Source: Taibaiella soli | GTDB lineage: Bacteria; Bacteroidota; Bacteroidia; Chitinophagales; Chitinophagaceae | Reading direction: 5' to 3' | Length of the DNA: 64,000 nucleotides | Assembly (NCBI RefSeq): GCF_003236175.1 | Contig: NZ_QKTW01000019.1 | Span: 69,818 to 133,817, forward strand | In this document: positions 1 to 8,861 of the stretch, one piece after another | Numbering within the stretch: position 1 is the first letter of the stretch | Layout of the letters: every line of letters starts with the position of its first letter | The notes under the pieces: model-generated | The model's database searches: none | What the model saw: only the letters and a program-made list of their open reading frames with translations | Told to the model about the DNA's origin: nothing | Translations under genes and position numbers: made by a program

Positions 1-1240
1 GTACAGAATGTAGTTGCTGTTGCAGCAGTGATCGTTGCTGTTGGGGCCGGATTTACAGCTACAGTAGTTGCAGTAGAAGTAGAAGAGCAGCTGCCGTTAG
101 AAACAGTTACAGTGTAAGACCCCGCAGCAGTTGCGGTATAAGAAGCATTCGTTGCACCGGTAATATTCGTACCATTCGACCATTGGTAAGTCAAACCTGT
201 GCCGGTATTCGCATTCAGCACTACTGAGCTGCCTGCACAGAATGTTGTAGGACCAGCCGGTGTAATCGTTGCACCAGTGCCGTTCAGTACATTTACCGTA
301 GTCGCAGCGGAAGTTGCCGTACAAGTACCGTTTGAAACTACTACTGTATAACTGCCCGCAGCGTTTGCTGTATAAGAAGCCGTAGAAGCGCCATTAATAG
401 CATTAGCGCCGTTCATCCATTGATACGTAAGACCAGTACCAGTATTGGCATTCAATACTACAGAACCACCGGTACACAAATTCGTAGAACCAGCAGCCGT
501 AATCGTTGCGGTTGGTGCCGGATTAACAGTGATGACTGTCGCAGCAGAAGTAGCAGAACAAGTACCGTTAGAAACTACAACCGTAAGCGTTGCTGCTGCA
601 CTGGCTGTAAAAGAAGCATTAGTTGCGCCTGTGATGTTCGTACCATTTTTCCATTGATAAGTAAGACCAGTACCGGTGTTCGCATTCAACACTACTGAGC
701 TGCCTGCACAGATGGCAGTCGGACCTGCAGCATTGATCGTAGCGGCTGGCAGTGGATTTACCGTTACCGTTGTTGCCGTAGAAGTTGCGGAACATGTACC
801 GTTTGAAACAGTTACCGTGTAGGTACCCGCTGCGTTTGCTGTATAAGAAGCGTTAGTCGCGCCGGTAATGTTGGTACCGTTTGACCATTGATAAGTAAGA
901 CCCGTTCCTGTATTGGCATTCAGAACAACCGAACCACCTGTGCAGAAAGTAGTAGTACTTGCTGCAGTAATCGTTGCTGTCGGTGCCGCTACTGTGAGCG
1001 CTACCGGAGTAGTCGTAGTGCTGCTGCAGGATGTAACCGCAACGGAATAGTTACCCGCATCGGTTGTTGCAGCACCAGTGATAGTATAAGAATTGGTATT
1101 GGCGCCTGTAATGGCGTTGCCATCTTTCATCCACTGATAAGTAAGATTACTGCCGGATGCCGCTACTGTAAAAGTTGCGTTACCGCCCACACAAGTTGAT
1201 TGTGCTGTAGGCGCGGTATTAATCGTTGGTGCTGCACAGT
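1..1240 (-). repeat. Tandem Ig-like module repeats within the surface protein
   Basis: The Tyr-Gln-Trp codons recur at about 181, 418, 652, 886 and 1132, so the spacings are 237, 234, 234 and 246 bases, all multiples of three. The protein copies are nearly identical (NANTGTGLTYQW, NGTNITGATNASY), but the DNA copies differ at many third positions. The promoter-proximal copy (about 1040-1215) is more divergent. The array continues past base 1. Confidence 0.85.
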
Positions 1241-2291
1241 TTGGCGCAAATGCAATGCCGCGGAACACTTTATTAGCACTCACCGTTGCAAGTGTCGTCA
1301 CAGTTGTATTTGATGACGAGATAGCCGTATTAAGACCGTTGCCATCCACAATCGCTACCATTTTGGTACCGGAGGTGGCATATAAAAACACACTGTCGTT
1401 TCTGACATAACAAGTAACACCTCTGTAAGCATCAGAACTGCTGCCTACGCTGCCCTTTGCTGTCCAGGTACCCGAAATGTTCGAATATTTCATGATACCC
1501 ACACCGTCGTCCGCTATGTAAATAATGGAACTGCCATTGCTTAATGTAGCCATTGTCGATTCATTTGGGCTACCACCGGAAATTGGCATACCTGTCAGGT
1601 TTACTATCGTCTGCCCGGCAGTAGTAGGAAGTCCTGTACCAACAGCAGCCATACGAATCGCCCCCGATGAAGATGTAGTGTAAAGCTGACCGTTAAATAT
1701 ATTTACGCAACGAACGTTATTAGATGTAGTACTGAGATTAACTGCTGTCGCAGATGCGGCAGTGCCATAATACACTCCCCCGCTTCCGCCGCCACCTATC
1801 CAGATATTGATGCTGTCGGTGGTAATCGCACTCCGGGTATTGGCGCCGGAAGCAATATTATTAAATGCAGCAGTCGTAGACACAACACCCTGACTATTTA
1901 CAATACCCACCACACGCGCAACGCTTGCACTGGTTGTACTGGCAACCCCCGTAGTACCTACGGTTGCATCATAACCCGGAATAGCCAAATATTTACCGTC
2001 TGGGGATAAATGGAGAAAACCATCGCTGGTAGCACTTCCGCTTTCCGTCAGCATATGGTTGTTACCTGAAGTTGCCGTTGGCATGGCGATCGACTGAACT
2101 AGCATCCCTGCAGGTGTATACTCATCCAGAAAAACAGGGGCAGCAATCCCACTCAATGCAGTGGAGCCATCTCCTACACGTTCGATCACCAGGTTGCCGG
2201 CACCGAATGGCTGCTGGGCTTTCGTCACTAAAGAGCTAAGTATTAAGCATGGAAGCAGCCATTGCTTGATACGGGTAGTTTTAATATTCAT
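1..2291 (-). CDS. Secreted multi-Ig-domain surface protein (partial, C-terminus off the left edge)
   Basis: The frame opens at ATG 2291 and has no stop down to base 1, so only the N-terminal ~763 residues are present. Residues ~1-25 are a signal peptide (hydrophobic core, then VTKAQ). Residues ~26-355 form a secreted domain with repeated aspartate/glycine loops and short strands, like a beta-propeller; I do not recognise a named family. From ~365 onward come a classical Ig-like module and then copies of a ~78-residue Ig-like module, each with a paired Cys (FCxGSS and SNGTCSA) and a YQW core. Such stalks are typical of T9SS-exported adhesins; a C-terminal sorting domain would lie outside the window. 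A -7 box (TAGTTTTG on the minus strand) lies at 2309-2316. Ligand and function are unknown. Confidence 0.85.
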   Translation of the reverse strand, partial: MNIKTTRIKQWLLPCLILSSLVTKAQQPFGAGNLVIERVGDGSTALSGIAAPVFLDEYTPAGMLVQSIAMPTATSGNNHMLTESGSATSDGFLHLSPDGKYLAIPGYDATVGTTGVASTTSASVARVVGIVNSQGVVSTTAAFNNIASGANTRSAITTDSINIWIGGGGSGGVYYGTAASATAVNLSTTSNNVRCVNIFNGQLYTTSSSGAIRMAAVGTGLPTTAGQTIVNLTGMPISGGSPNESTMATLSNGSSIIYIADDGVGIMKYSNISGTWTAKGSVGSSSDAYRGVTCYVRNDSVFLYATSGTKMVAIVDGNGLNTAISSSNTTVTTLATVSANKVFRGIAFAPNCAAPTINTAPTAQSTCVGGNATFTVAASGSNLTYQWMKDGNAITGANTNSYTITGAATTDAGNYSVAVTSCSSTTTTPVALTVAAPTATITAASTTTFCTGGSVVLNANTGTGLTYQWSNGTNITGATNASYTANAAGTYTVTVSNGTCSATSTATTVTVNPLPAATINAAGPTAICAGSSVVLNANTGTGLTYQWKNGTNITGATNASFTASAAATLTVVVSNGTCSATSAATVITVNPAPTATITAAGSTNLCTGGSVVLNANTGTGLTYQWMNGANAINGASTASYTANAAGSYTVVVSNGTCTATSAATTVNVLNGTGATITPAGPTTFCAGSSVVLNANTGTGLTYQWSNGTNITGATNASYTATAAGSYTVTVSNGSCSSTSTATTVAVNPAPTATITAATATTFC

Positions 2292-2308
2292 AAAAGAGAA
2301 AATTCCGT

Positions 2309-2316
2309 CAAAACTA
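2309..2316 (-). promoter_or_regulatory. Bacteroidota -7 promoter element for the Ig-repeat gene
   Basis: The minus-strand octamer TAGTTTTG matches TAnnTTTG. It would start transcription about 10-15 bases before the ATG at 2291. No convincing -33 TTG is seen. Confidence 0.45.
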
Positions 2317-2456
2317 TCCTCCCAGCATAACCATATTATTATTTGTGCGTTAACTTAAGGTTTCCAAAACAGGCTGTTATCGCTTGATCCGAACGCTTTT
2401 TTCACTATCGGCAAGCATCTGATCATTAAAATCAATAGAATGTCTCTCTAACAAAT

Positions 2457-2464
2457 TACCTTTG
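2457..2464 (+). promoter_or_regulatory. Bacteroidota -7 promoter element for metH
   Basis: TACCTTTG matches TAnnTTTG 28 bases before the metH ATG, giving a leader of about 20 bases. I looked for a cobalamin riboswitch between 2292 and 2492 and see none of its conserved boxes. Confidence 0.55.
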
Positions 2465-2492
2465 CACCACTGTTTATAAGCATATAATACAA

Positions 2493-5192
2493 ATGTCTGT
2501 CATTCAACCATTCCTTCGGCTAAGCGGGCTGGAACCGCTGGTTGTGCGTCCGGAAACGAATTTTGTCAACGTAGGGGAACGAACCAACGTAACTGGCTCC
2601 AAGAAATTCGCTCGTCTGATTCGTGAAAATAAATATGAAGAAGCCCTCTCTGTTGCTCGTCAACAAGTAGAAAATGGCGCCCAGATCCTGGATATCAACA
2701 TGGACGATGCGCTGCTCGACGGCGTTCAGGCCATGACCACTTATGTGAATCTCCTGCAGAGCGAACCGGATATCGCACGTATTCCGATCATGCTCGATTC
2801 TTCGAAATTCGAAATCATTGAAGCGGGGCTCAAATGTGTACAAGGGAAATGTATCGTGAACTCTATTTCGCTGAAAGAAGGCGAAGAGAAATTCATCGAC
2901 CAGGCATTTATCTGTAAAAGCTACGGCGCATCTGTTATTGTAATGGCCTTCGACGAAAACGGTCAGGCTGATACATTACAACGTCGGGTAGATATTTGTC
3001 AGCGTGCTTATGATATCCTCACACAAAAAGTAGGATATCATCCTGAAGACATCATTTTCGATCCAAACATATTTGCGATAGCGACCGGTATCGAAGAGCA
3101 TAACAACTATGCGATCGACTTTATCGAAGCTACGCGCCAGATCAAACAACGCATGCCGCTCACCAAAATAAGCGGTGGCGTGAGTAACGTTTCTTTCTCC
3201 TTCCGGGGAAATGATGCGGTGCGTGAAGCCATTCACAGCGTATTCCTCCTGCATGCTATTAAAGCCGGTATGGATATGGGTATCGTGAATGCAGGTCAAC
3301 TTCAGGTTTACGATGAAATCGAACCACAACTCCGCGAACTCTGCGAAGATGTGATCATGAATAAACATCCGGATGCTACGGAGCGACTGGTGACATTCGC
3401 AGAAACCGTAAAAGCAAAAGGCAAAGAAGAGAAGAAAGATGATGTATGGCGCAGCAATTCTGTAGAAGAACGTCTGAAACATGCATTGGTAAATGGTATC
3501 ACAGAATTCATTGAGGCCGACACAGAAGAAGCACGTCAAAAATATCCGAAACCACTCGATGTGATCGAAGGCCCGTTGATGGCCGGCATGGATGTGGTCG
3601 GTGACTTATTTGGCAGTGGCAAAATGTTTCTGCCACAGGTGGTAAAAAGTGCACGCGTTATGAAGAAAAGCGTAGCCGTGCTGACTCCTTTTATCGAAGA
3701 AGAAAAGAAAAATAATCCGAATGCACAGGCCGGCGGCGCTGCCAAAATATTGATGGCGACTGTAAAAGGCGATGTGCATGATATCGGTAAAAATATTGTG
3801 GGTGTAGTTTTAGGCTGTAACGGTTATGATGTGATTGATCTCGGCGTAATGGTTCCGGCAGATAAAATCCTGGATACTGCACAAAAAGAAAACGTAGACA
3901 TCATTGGTCTGAGCGGGTTGATCACACCATCGCTCGATGAAATGGTACACGTGGCCAAAGAAATGAAGCGTCGTAAAATGACGCAACCATTGCTGATTGG
4001 CGGCGCGACTACTTCCCGTACGCACACCGCAGTTAAGATTGCACCTGAGTATGAAAACGGCGTAGTATATGTATTGGATGCAAGTCGCAGTGTTACTGTT
4101 GCGGGTAGTCTTTTGAGTAAAGAACAAAAACCTGGGTTCCTTACCGGCATTGCAACGGAATACACAAAACTCCGTGAAGATTTCGCCAGCAAGAAAACCA
4201 TCAAACAATATCTGAGCTTTGCGGATGCACAAAAAAATCCGGTAAAAGTTGACTGGAATAATTACACGCCACCGGTTCCAAATCTGAAAGGCACGAAAGT
4301 GTTCGCAGATTATGATCTGGCTGAGATCCGTCAATATATCGACTGGGGACCGTTTTTCATTGCATGGGAAATGCGCGGAAAATTCCCGGATATCCTGAAA
4401 GATGAAAAAGTAGGTACAGAAGCAACAAAACTTTTCAACGATGCCAATGCGATGATCGATAAAATCATTGCTGAAAAATGGTTAACCGCAAAAGGTGTAG
4501 TTGGTTTCTGGGCTGCTGAAAAAATTGCAGCGGATACCGTAGTGGTAAAAGACGAAGCAGGCAACGAACTGTATCATCTGGAATCATTGCGCCAGCAAAT
4601 TAAGAAAGCAGCTGATCAACCAAATTTCTCACTCGCAGATTTCGTGAAGCCAACCAGCAATCCTGCAAAAGGCGAAGCACCGACAGATCACATGGGCGCA
4701 TTTGCAGTGAGCATTCACGGCATCGAGCCACATCTGCAACGTTTCATTGCTGATCATGATGATTATAATAAAATCATGCTCCAGGCAATCGCAGATCGTT
4801 TTGCAGAAGCATTTGCTGAAGTATTGCATTTGCGTACACGTAAAGAGTTCTGGGGTTACATGAAAGATGAAAACATGCCGATCCGCGAACTGGTAAAAGA
4901 AGAATATCAGGGAATTCGCCCGGCACCAGGCTACCCTGCTTGTCCGGATCATACCGAAAAGATCAAATTATTTGAATTGCTGGGCGCCAATGAAAATGCA
5001 GGCATTGAGCTGACGGAATCTTTAGCGATGTACCCTGCAGCATCGGTTTGTGGCTGGTATTTCAGTCATCCGCAAAGCGTGTATTTCGGTGTGGGTAAAA
5101 TCACAGAAGATCAACTTGTCGATTATGCGCAGCGCAAAAACATGTCGGTTGAAGAAATCGGCAAATGGCTCTCTCCAAATTTAGAAGGATAA
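2493..5192 (+). CDS. metH: Cobalamin-dependent methionine synthase, folate/B12/reactivation part (MetH without the Hcy domain)
   Basis: Transfers methyl groups from methyltetrahydrofolate through cobalamin to homocysteine (methionine synthesis, cytoplasm). The 899 residues hold: a pterin-binding barrel ~20-285 ([35 protein letters not shown]); the helical cap ~310-410; the B12-binding Rossmann domain ~415-550 with the DxHxxG motif (D427, H429, GDVHDIGKN); and the AdoMet reactivation domain ~590-890 ([15 protein letters not shown] near 808). Full MetH is ~1200 residues. The missing N-terminal homocysteine-binding barrel is usually a separate gene in Bacteroidota, but here the upstream neighbour is an unrelated divergent gene, so that subunit must be encoded elsewhere. 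Stop is 6 bases before the next gene, implying an operon. Confidence 0.95.
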   Translation: MSVIQPFLRLSGLEPLVVRPETNFVNVGERTNVTGSKKFARLIRENKYEEALSVARQQVENGAQILDINMDDALLDGVQAMTTYVNLLQSEPDIARIPIMLDSSKFEIIEAGLKCVQGKCIVNSISLKEGEEKFIDQAFICKSYGASVIVMAFDENGQADTLQRRVDICQRAYDILTQKVGYHPEDIIFDPNIFAIATGIEEHNNYAIDFIEATRQIKQRMPLTKISGGVSNVSFSFRGNDAVREAIHSVFLLHAIKAGMDMGIVNAGQLQVYDEIEPQLRELCEDVIMNKHPDATERLVTFAETVKAKGKEEKKDDVWRSNSVEERLKHALVNGITEFIEADTEEARQKYPKPLDVIEGPLMAGMDVVGDLFGSGKMFLPQVVKSARVMKKSVAVLTPFIEEEKKNNPNAQAGGAAKILMATVKGDVHDIGKNIVGVVLGCNGYDVIDLGVMVPADKILDTAQKENVDIIGLSGLITPSLDEMVHVAKEMKRRKMTQPLLIGGATTSRTHTAVKIAPEYENGVVYVLDASRSVTVAGSLLSKEQKPGFLTGIATEYTKLREDFASKKTIKQYLSFADAQKNPVKVDWNNYTPPVPNLKGTKVFADYDLAEIRQYIDWGPFFIAWEMRGKFPDILKDEKVGTEATKLFNDANAMIDKIIAEKWLTAKGVVGFWAAEKIAADTVVVKDEAGNELYHLESLRQQIKKAADQPNFSLADFVKPTSNPAKGEAPTDHMGAFAVSIHGIEPHLQRFIADHDDYNKIMLQAIADRFAEAFAEVLHLRTRKEFWGYMKDENMPIRELVKEEYQGIRPAPGYPACPDHTEKIKLFELLGANENAGIELTESLAMYPAASVCGWYFSHPQSVYFGVGKITEDQLVDYAQRKNMSVEEIGKWLSPNLEG

Positions 5193-5198
5193 TTATTT

Positions 5199-5876
5199 AT
5201 GTTTCCAGAACAACAAGAAGAACGCGTATATACAGCACCCGTTTCTACACAGCCGAAAGCAGTGCAGCTATTCGCAAAGATCATTTCTGTGGTACTGCAC
5301 CCGGTGTTTATGCCAACCTTGCTGGCACTGATGCTTTACAAATTGGCACCAGTGAGCTTTGCAGGTATCACGCCAAAGGAATTCAACATGTGGTTGCTAA
5401 GCATCGGCATCACGACAATCTTTTTCCCATTACTGAGCGTGTTGCTGATGAAGGGCCTTGGCTTCATCAAGAGCATTCATATGTACGATCCGAAAGACCG
5501 TATCATTCCGCTCATCACTACCATGATTTTTTACTTCTGGGCCAGTCACGTATTTCAGAATTTACCGAAAGTGCCGATCATCATGAAAGTGCTGATGCTT
5601 GGCGCATTCTGGAATGTGATTGTGTTATTTATGGTCAGTATTTTCTTTAAGATCAGCATGCACGCATCGGCCGCTGGCAGTATGATCGGTATCATTATCG
5701 TACACATGATGATCAGCCCGATCAATATGAAAATACCATTGTTCATCGCTATTGGCGTTGCCGGATTAATGGGCACCGCACGTCTGCTGCTTAATGCACA
5801 TAAACAAAGTGAAATCTGGCTGGGTTACGTGCTGGGGATATTGGTGCAGATTGCTGCGTATTGGTATTTGAAGTAA
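5199..5876 (+). CDS. PAP2-like integral membrane protein
   Basis: 225 residues with about six membrane spans. Three short motifs recall the PAP2 phosphatase fold: KDRIIP near 95 (compare KxxxxxxRP), KISMHAS near 150 (compare PSGH) and GTARLLLNAHKQSE near 190 (compare SRx5HxxxD). The Arg and His are kept, but Ser is Ala and Asp is Glu. It is probably a divergent member of the PAP2 superfamily acting on a lipid-linked phosphate, but loss of two motif residues leaves activity open. It starts 6 bases after metH and shares its transcript; the link to methionine synthesis is not obvious. A terminator follows at 5941. Confidence 0.65.
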   Translation: MFPEQQEERVYTAPVSTQPKAVQLFAKIISVVLHPVFMPTLLALMLYKLAPVSFAGITPKEFNMWLLSIGITTIFFPLLSVLLMKGLGFIKSIHMYDPKDRIIPLITTMIFYFWASHVFQNLPKVPIIMKVLMLGAFWNVIVLFMVSIFFKISMHASAAGSMIGIIIVHMMISPINMKIPLFIAIGVAGLMGTARLLLNAHKQSEIWLGYVLGILVQIAAYWYLK

Positions 5877-5940
5877 CGCGGAAGGCTTAAGGCAGAAAGC
5901 TTAAAGCTGTATTATTAAATACAACCGTTTTATAAAAGCA

Positions 5941-5967
5941 AAGCCTCCACAATCCGTGGGGGCTTTT
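5941..5967 (+). terminator. Rho-independent terminator after the metH operon
   Basis: Hairpin AAGCCtCCAC / GTGGgGGCTT with a 5-base loop, followed by TTTT. Confidence 0.8.
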
Positions 5968-5999
5968 TACTTGGTTCTCGTATAAACTATGCTTTTTTT

Positions 6000-6226
6000 C
6001 ACCTAAGAGCAGCAATTTGCACCTTTGAGCTAGCTTTTTTCACCTCAGAGCAGCAATGTTTCACCTTTGAGCTACCTTTTTCGAGCTCAGAGCACAAATG
6101 TTCCACCTCTGAGCTAGCTTTTTCTACCTTAAAGGTGCAATGTTTCACCTTCGAGCTGCATTTTTCCAGCTCAGAGCTGCAATGTTTCACCTCTGAGCTA
6201 GCTTTTCTTCCCTCAAAGGTGCAATT
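6000..6226. repeat. 21-bp tandem repeat array (about 11 units, two alternating types)
   Basis: This fills most of the 489-base gap between 5876 and 6366. Units of 20-23 (mostly 21) bases alternate between type A (CACCTnnGAGCTAGCTTTTT) and type B (CACCTCAGAGCAGCAATG plus TTT). Units contain short near-palindromes such as AGCTCAGAGCT. On the minus strand the array stays open as heptads (EKASSEV, KHCSSEL, EKGSSKV), with Val/Leu at each seventh position, from a GTG at 6190 to a stop at 5999. It sits between two terminators (5941-5967 plus, 6241-6268 minus) and has no visible promoter or ribosome site, so I treat it as a non-coding repeat; a small coiled-coil peptide cannot be excluded. Confidence 0.85.
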
Positions 6227-6240
6227 GGCAGTACACCATA

Positions 6241-6268
6241 AAAAAAATCCCGGCGCAAGGGCCGGGAT
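6241..6268 (-). terminator. Rho-independent terminator after gpmI
   Basis: On the minus strand ATCCCGGC / GCCGGGAT form an 8-bp stem followed by a run of seven T. Confidence 0.85.
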
Positions 6269-6365
6269 GATCTGAAAATCTGTCTATTTGAAAATCGGTA
6301 TAGATGGCTTCTGATTTTTGCCCCTTCTACTGCATCCAGGATGACAAAAAATCAGACATCTGCGA

Positions 6366-7892
6366 TTAATTCGTCAAAATATCACCTGTCATTTCTTTCG
6401 GTATCGGCAGGCCCATATATTTCAGAATCGTTGGTGCGATGTCGCCCAGCTTGCCTGAATGTAATTCACCATGATAATCATTTGAAATCAGGAACAAGGG
6501 CACAGGATTCAGTGTGTGCGCCGTGTTTGGCGTTCCGTCAGCGTTTATCAAATAATCAGAGTTGCCATGGTCTGCCGTCAGGAAAATTGCATAACCGTTT
6601 TCCAGCGCTACCGGCACAATTTCAGAAACGCATTTGTCTACCGTCTCTACTGCTTTGATAGCCGCTTCCCAAACACCGGTATGCCCCACCATGTCTGCAT
6701 TTGCGAAATTGAGGCAAATAAAATCAGCACTTTGTTTTTTGATTTCCGGCAAAATATCTTCGGTCAATTGGAAAGCACTCATCTCTGGTTTCAGATCATA
6801 AGTCGCAACGTCTTTGGGAGACGGCGCCATGATACGACGCTCGCCCTCAAATGGAGTTTCACGGCCACCTGAGAAGAAGAACGTTACGTGTGGATATTTT
6901 TCAGTTTCCGCAATACGGATCTGTGTTTTACCATCGTTGGCCAAAACTTCGCCCAGTGTATTTTTCAGATTGTCATTGTCGAAAATGATATCCACATTTT
7001 TATAGGTCTTATCATATTCGGTCATCGTTATATAATGCAGCGAAAGCGGATGCATGTTCTGATCCGGGAATGCTTCCTGGGTCAATACCTGCGTAATTTC
7101 ACGGCAACGATCAGTACGGAAGTTGAAACAAACTACCACGTCGCCATCTTTGATCGTCGCCAGAGGTTTGTTTTCACCATCGCACAAAATAATCGGCTTG
7201 ATGAATTCATCGGTTTCGCCTGCTGCGTAAGATTCTTTGATCGCAGCCTGCGCATCCGTCGCGTGGCGACCTGTACCTTGTGTCAATGCGTCGTAAGCCA
7301 ATTTTACACGGCCCCAGCGTTTATCGCGGTCCATCGCATAGTAGCGTCCGGTAATGGATGCCAGAAATGCATCGGTGTTTTTAATATGATTTTGCAGGTC
7401 TGTGATAAAACCCAAGCCGCTTTTCGGGTCTGTATCACGACCATCGGTAAAAGCGTGAATCGCCACCTTTGGCACGCCGTGGCTTTGCGCCAGATCGCAC
7501 AATGCCTTCAGATGATTAATATGCGAATGCACACCGCCATCACTCACAAGACCAATAAAATGCAATGTTTTACCCGCATTTTTTGCATCGTCCAATGCAT
7601 TCATCAAATGAGCATTCTTTGCGAGCTCGCCGTTGCGGATAGCTACGTTAATGCGCTGAAGTTCCTGATAAACAATACGTCCGGCACCGATATTCAGGTG
7701 TCCAACTTCAGAATTACCCATCTGGCCGTCCGGTAAACCGACAGCTTCGCCGCAAGTAACCAGTTCAGAATTCGGGTATTTAGAATATAAAGATTTAACA
7801 AATGGAGCGTTTGCATGTGCAATAGCGTCTGCAGACGGTACCTGGCCTTTTCCCCAGCCATCCATAATGATAAGCATTACTTTCTTTGACAT
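6366..7892 (-). CDS. gpmI: 2,3-bisphosphoglycerate-independent phosphoglycerate mutase
   Basis: Interconverts 3- and 2-phosphoglycerate in glycolysis and gluconeogenesis; a two-Mn enzyme of the alkaline phosphatase superfamily. With the start at ATG 7892 the protein is 508 residues, the usual length for the family. The N-terminal metal site (IIMDGWG), the phospho-acceptor serine S61 (MGNSEVGHLNIGAGR), DGRDTDP and the C-terminal ADHGNSD metal site are all present. The frame is open 31 codons further upstream, but those residues are not family-like and overlap the promoter. A -7 box (TACCTTTG, minus strand) ends only 5 bases before this ATG, so the message may be nearly leaderless. It has its own terminator at 6241. 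Confidence 0.96.
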   Translation of the reverse strand: MSKKVMLIIMDGWGKGQVPSADAIAHANAPFVKSLYSKYPNSELVTCGEAVGLPDGQMGNSEVGHLNIGAGRIVYQELQRINVAIRNGELAKNAHLMNALDDAKNAGKTLHFIGLVSDGGVHSHINHLKALCDLAQSHGVPKVAIHAFTDGRDTDPKSGLGFITDLQNHIKNTDAFLASITGRYYAMDRDKRWGRVKLAYDALTQGTGRHATDAQAAIKESYAAGETDEFIKPIILCDGENKPLATIKDGDVVVCFNFRTDRCREITQVLTQEAFPDQNMHPLSLHYITMTEYDKTYKNVDIIFDNDNLKNTLGEVLANDGKTQIRIAETEKYPHVTFFFSGGRETPFEGERRIMAPSPKDVATYDLKPEMSAFQLTEDILPEIKKQSADFICLNFANADMVGHTGVWEAAIKAVETVDKCVSEIVPVALENGYAIFLTADHGNSDYLINADGTPNTAHTLNPVPLFLISNDYHGELHSGKLGDIAPTILKYMGLPIPKEMTGDILTN

Positions 7893-7897
7893 GGCCG

Positions 7898-7905
7898 CAA
7901 AGGTA
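7898..7905 (-). promoter_or_regulatory. -7 promoter element of gpmI, adjacent to the start codon
   Basis: Minus-strand TACCTTTG (TAnnTTTG). The start codon at 7892 follows after 5 bases, about where transcription would begin. Confidence 0.55.
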
Positions 7906-7967
7906 CATAAATATGCCCCGGGTCGATTTTTAATATTTCGAAATACGTGTGTACTTAATCTATTACT

Positions 7968-7975
7968 TATCTTTG
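7968..7975 (+). promoter_or_regulatory. -7 promoter element upstream of the DUF4783 gene
   Basis: TATCTTTG matches TAnnTTTG; it would give a leader of about 70 bases before ATG 8051. With the gpmI promoter it makes this a divergent regulatory region. Confidence 0.4.
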
Positions 7976-8050
7976 CCCTGAGCAAGAATAATTTTTGGCA
8001 CAGTTTTCGATAGCCTTATTTGTAGAGAAAACTTTGTGCCCGTTTTACGA

Positions 8051-8455
8051 ATGAAAAAAATAGTCACTGCAGCTATCTTTATGGTAGTCGTATTTTTTGT
8101 ATCACTGGTGTCCAGCTACGCGCAGGCCAATCAGTTTGCCAGCATCGCCACAGCTATTCGAAGCGGTGACGCTGTAGCGATTACAAAACATATGGACAAC
8201 ATGATAGACATTACGATCAATAACAGCCAGACTACCTACAGCCGCTCACAGGCTGAAATGGTGTTGCGCAATTTTTTCAGTAAAAACAAACCGAAAAATT
8301 TTGAAGTAGAACGCGCGGGCGCCAGCGGACAGACATCTGGTCATTTTAATATTGGCTCGCTCATCACCGAAAACAATGGAAAATATACAGTCTACCTGCT
8401 TCTAAAGGAAAAAAACAATGATTTTTACCTACAGGAAATAAGGTTTGTAAAATAA
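8051..8455 (+). CDS. Exported DUF4783 family protein
   Basis: About 134 residues. I chose ATG 8051 rather than the in-frame GTG at 8036 because it gives a standard signal peptide (MKK, hydrophobic stretch, SSYAQ). The mature part (QFASIATAIRSGD..., FFSKNKPKNFEVERAG, YTVYLLLKEKNNDFYLQEIRF) has the small alpha+beta NTF2/lumazine-binding-like pattern that I associate with the Bacteroidota family DUF4783. Probably periplasmic; ligand and role unknown. A terminator follows at 8464, so it is transcribed alone. Confidence 0.75.
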   Translation: MKKIVTAAIFMVVVFFVSLVSSYAQANQFASIATAIRSGDAVAITKHMDNMIDITINNSQTTYSRSQAEMVLRNFFSKNKPKNFEVERAGASGQTSGHFNIGSLITENNGKYTVYLLLKEKNNDFYLQEIRFVK

Positions 8456-8463
8456 AAATTGAT

Positions 8464-8494
8464 AAACGACTCCGAAACGGGTCGTTTCTTTTTT
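8464..8494 (+). terminator. Rho-independent terminator after the DUF4783 gene
   Basis: AAACGAC / GTCGTTT stem with a 10-base loop, then CTTTTTT. Confidence 0.75.
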
Positions 8495-8535
8495 AGCTTC
8501 TATTCCATTTCGATCCTATTCGTTGGTAATTTCGT

Positions 8536-8859
8536 TTGCTGCATCAGTACTGGAAAAATATCGTTCACTGGCTGGAATCACATCTGCTCTCCTGCCCTTT
8601 CCGGCGGCTTACCGGCATTGACTGCCCCGGTTGCGGTTTACAGCGTTCAGTCATTAGCTTGCTGAAAGGTGATATCGCGGTTTCATTGCACCAGTATCCT
8701 GCCGGCATTTTTATCGTCACACTATTTCTTTTTCTCTTTTTACATCTATATTTCGACTTCAGGCATGGTGCACTGATTCTGAAAATTTTATTTCTGATTG
8801 TTGTAGCACTCATTATCGCTAACTATTTTTATAAAATATTTACACACCAACTGTTCTGA
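8536..8859 (+). CDS. DUF2752 family small membrane protein
   Basis: 107 residues starting at TTG 8536; an in-frame stop lies just upstream at 8527, so no ATG alternative exists. The family signature CPGCGLQRS (residues ~30-38) is intact, followed by a short amphipathic stretch and two membrane spans (~55-75 and ~82-100). DUF2752 proteins are small inner-membrane proteins of unknown role; the CPxCG pair suggests metal or redox chemistry, which is inference. The next gene begins 2 bases after its stop, so the pair is translationally coupled. Confidence 0.8.
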   Translation: MLHQYWKNIVHWLESHLLSCPFRRLTGIDCPGCGLQRSVISLLKGDIAVSLHQYPAGIFIVTLFLFLFLHLYFDFRHGALILKILFLIVVALIIANYFYKIFTHQLF

Positions 8860-8861
8860 CT

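Noticed and set aside
97-1199. Cys/Arg-rich open frames on both strands at 97-324, 420-698, 445-657 and 888-1199
   Set aside because: They are shadows of the Ig-repeat gene, which is open on the minus strand through the left edge and has a signal peptide and consistent domains.
2292-2492. Possible cobalamin or SAM riboswitch before metH
   Set aside because: No conserved boxes or long structured leader; the promoter leaves only about 20 bases of leader.
2520-4952. Several minus-strand open frames of 60-190 codons opposite metH
   Set aside because: No domain-like pattern and all lie inside a fully intact metH; typical antisense shadows.
5999-6190. 63-codon heptad ORF in the 21-bp repeat array
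   Set aside because: Not listed as a gene because it starts with GTG inside the repeat, has no promoter or ribosome site, and lies between two terminators. Kept as a repeat and a finding.
6000-6226. CRISPR array
   Set aside because: Units are contiguous 21-mers without unique spacers, and no cas genes are present.
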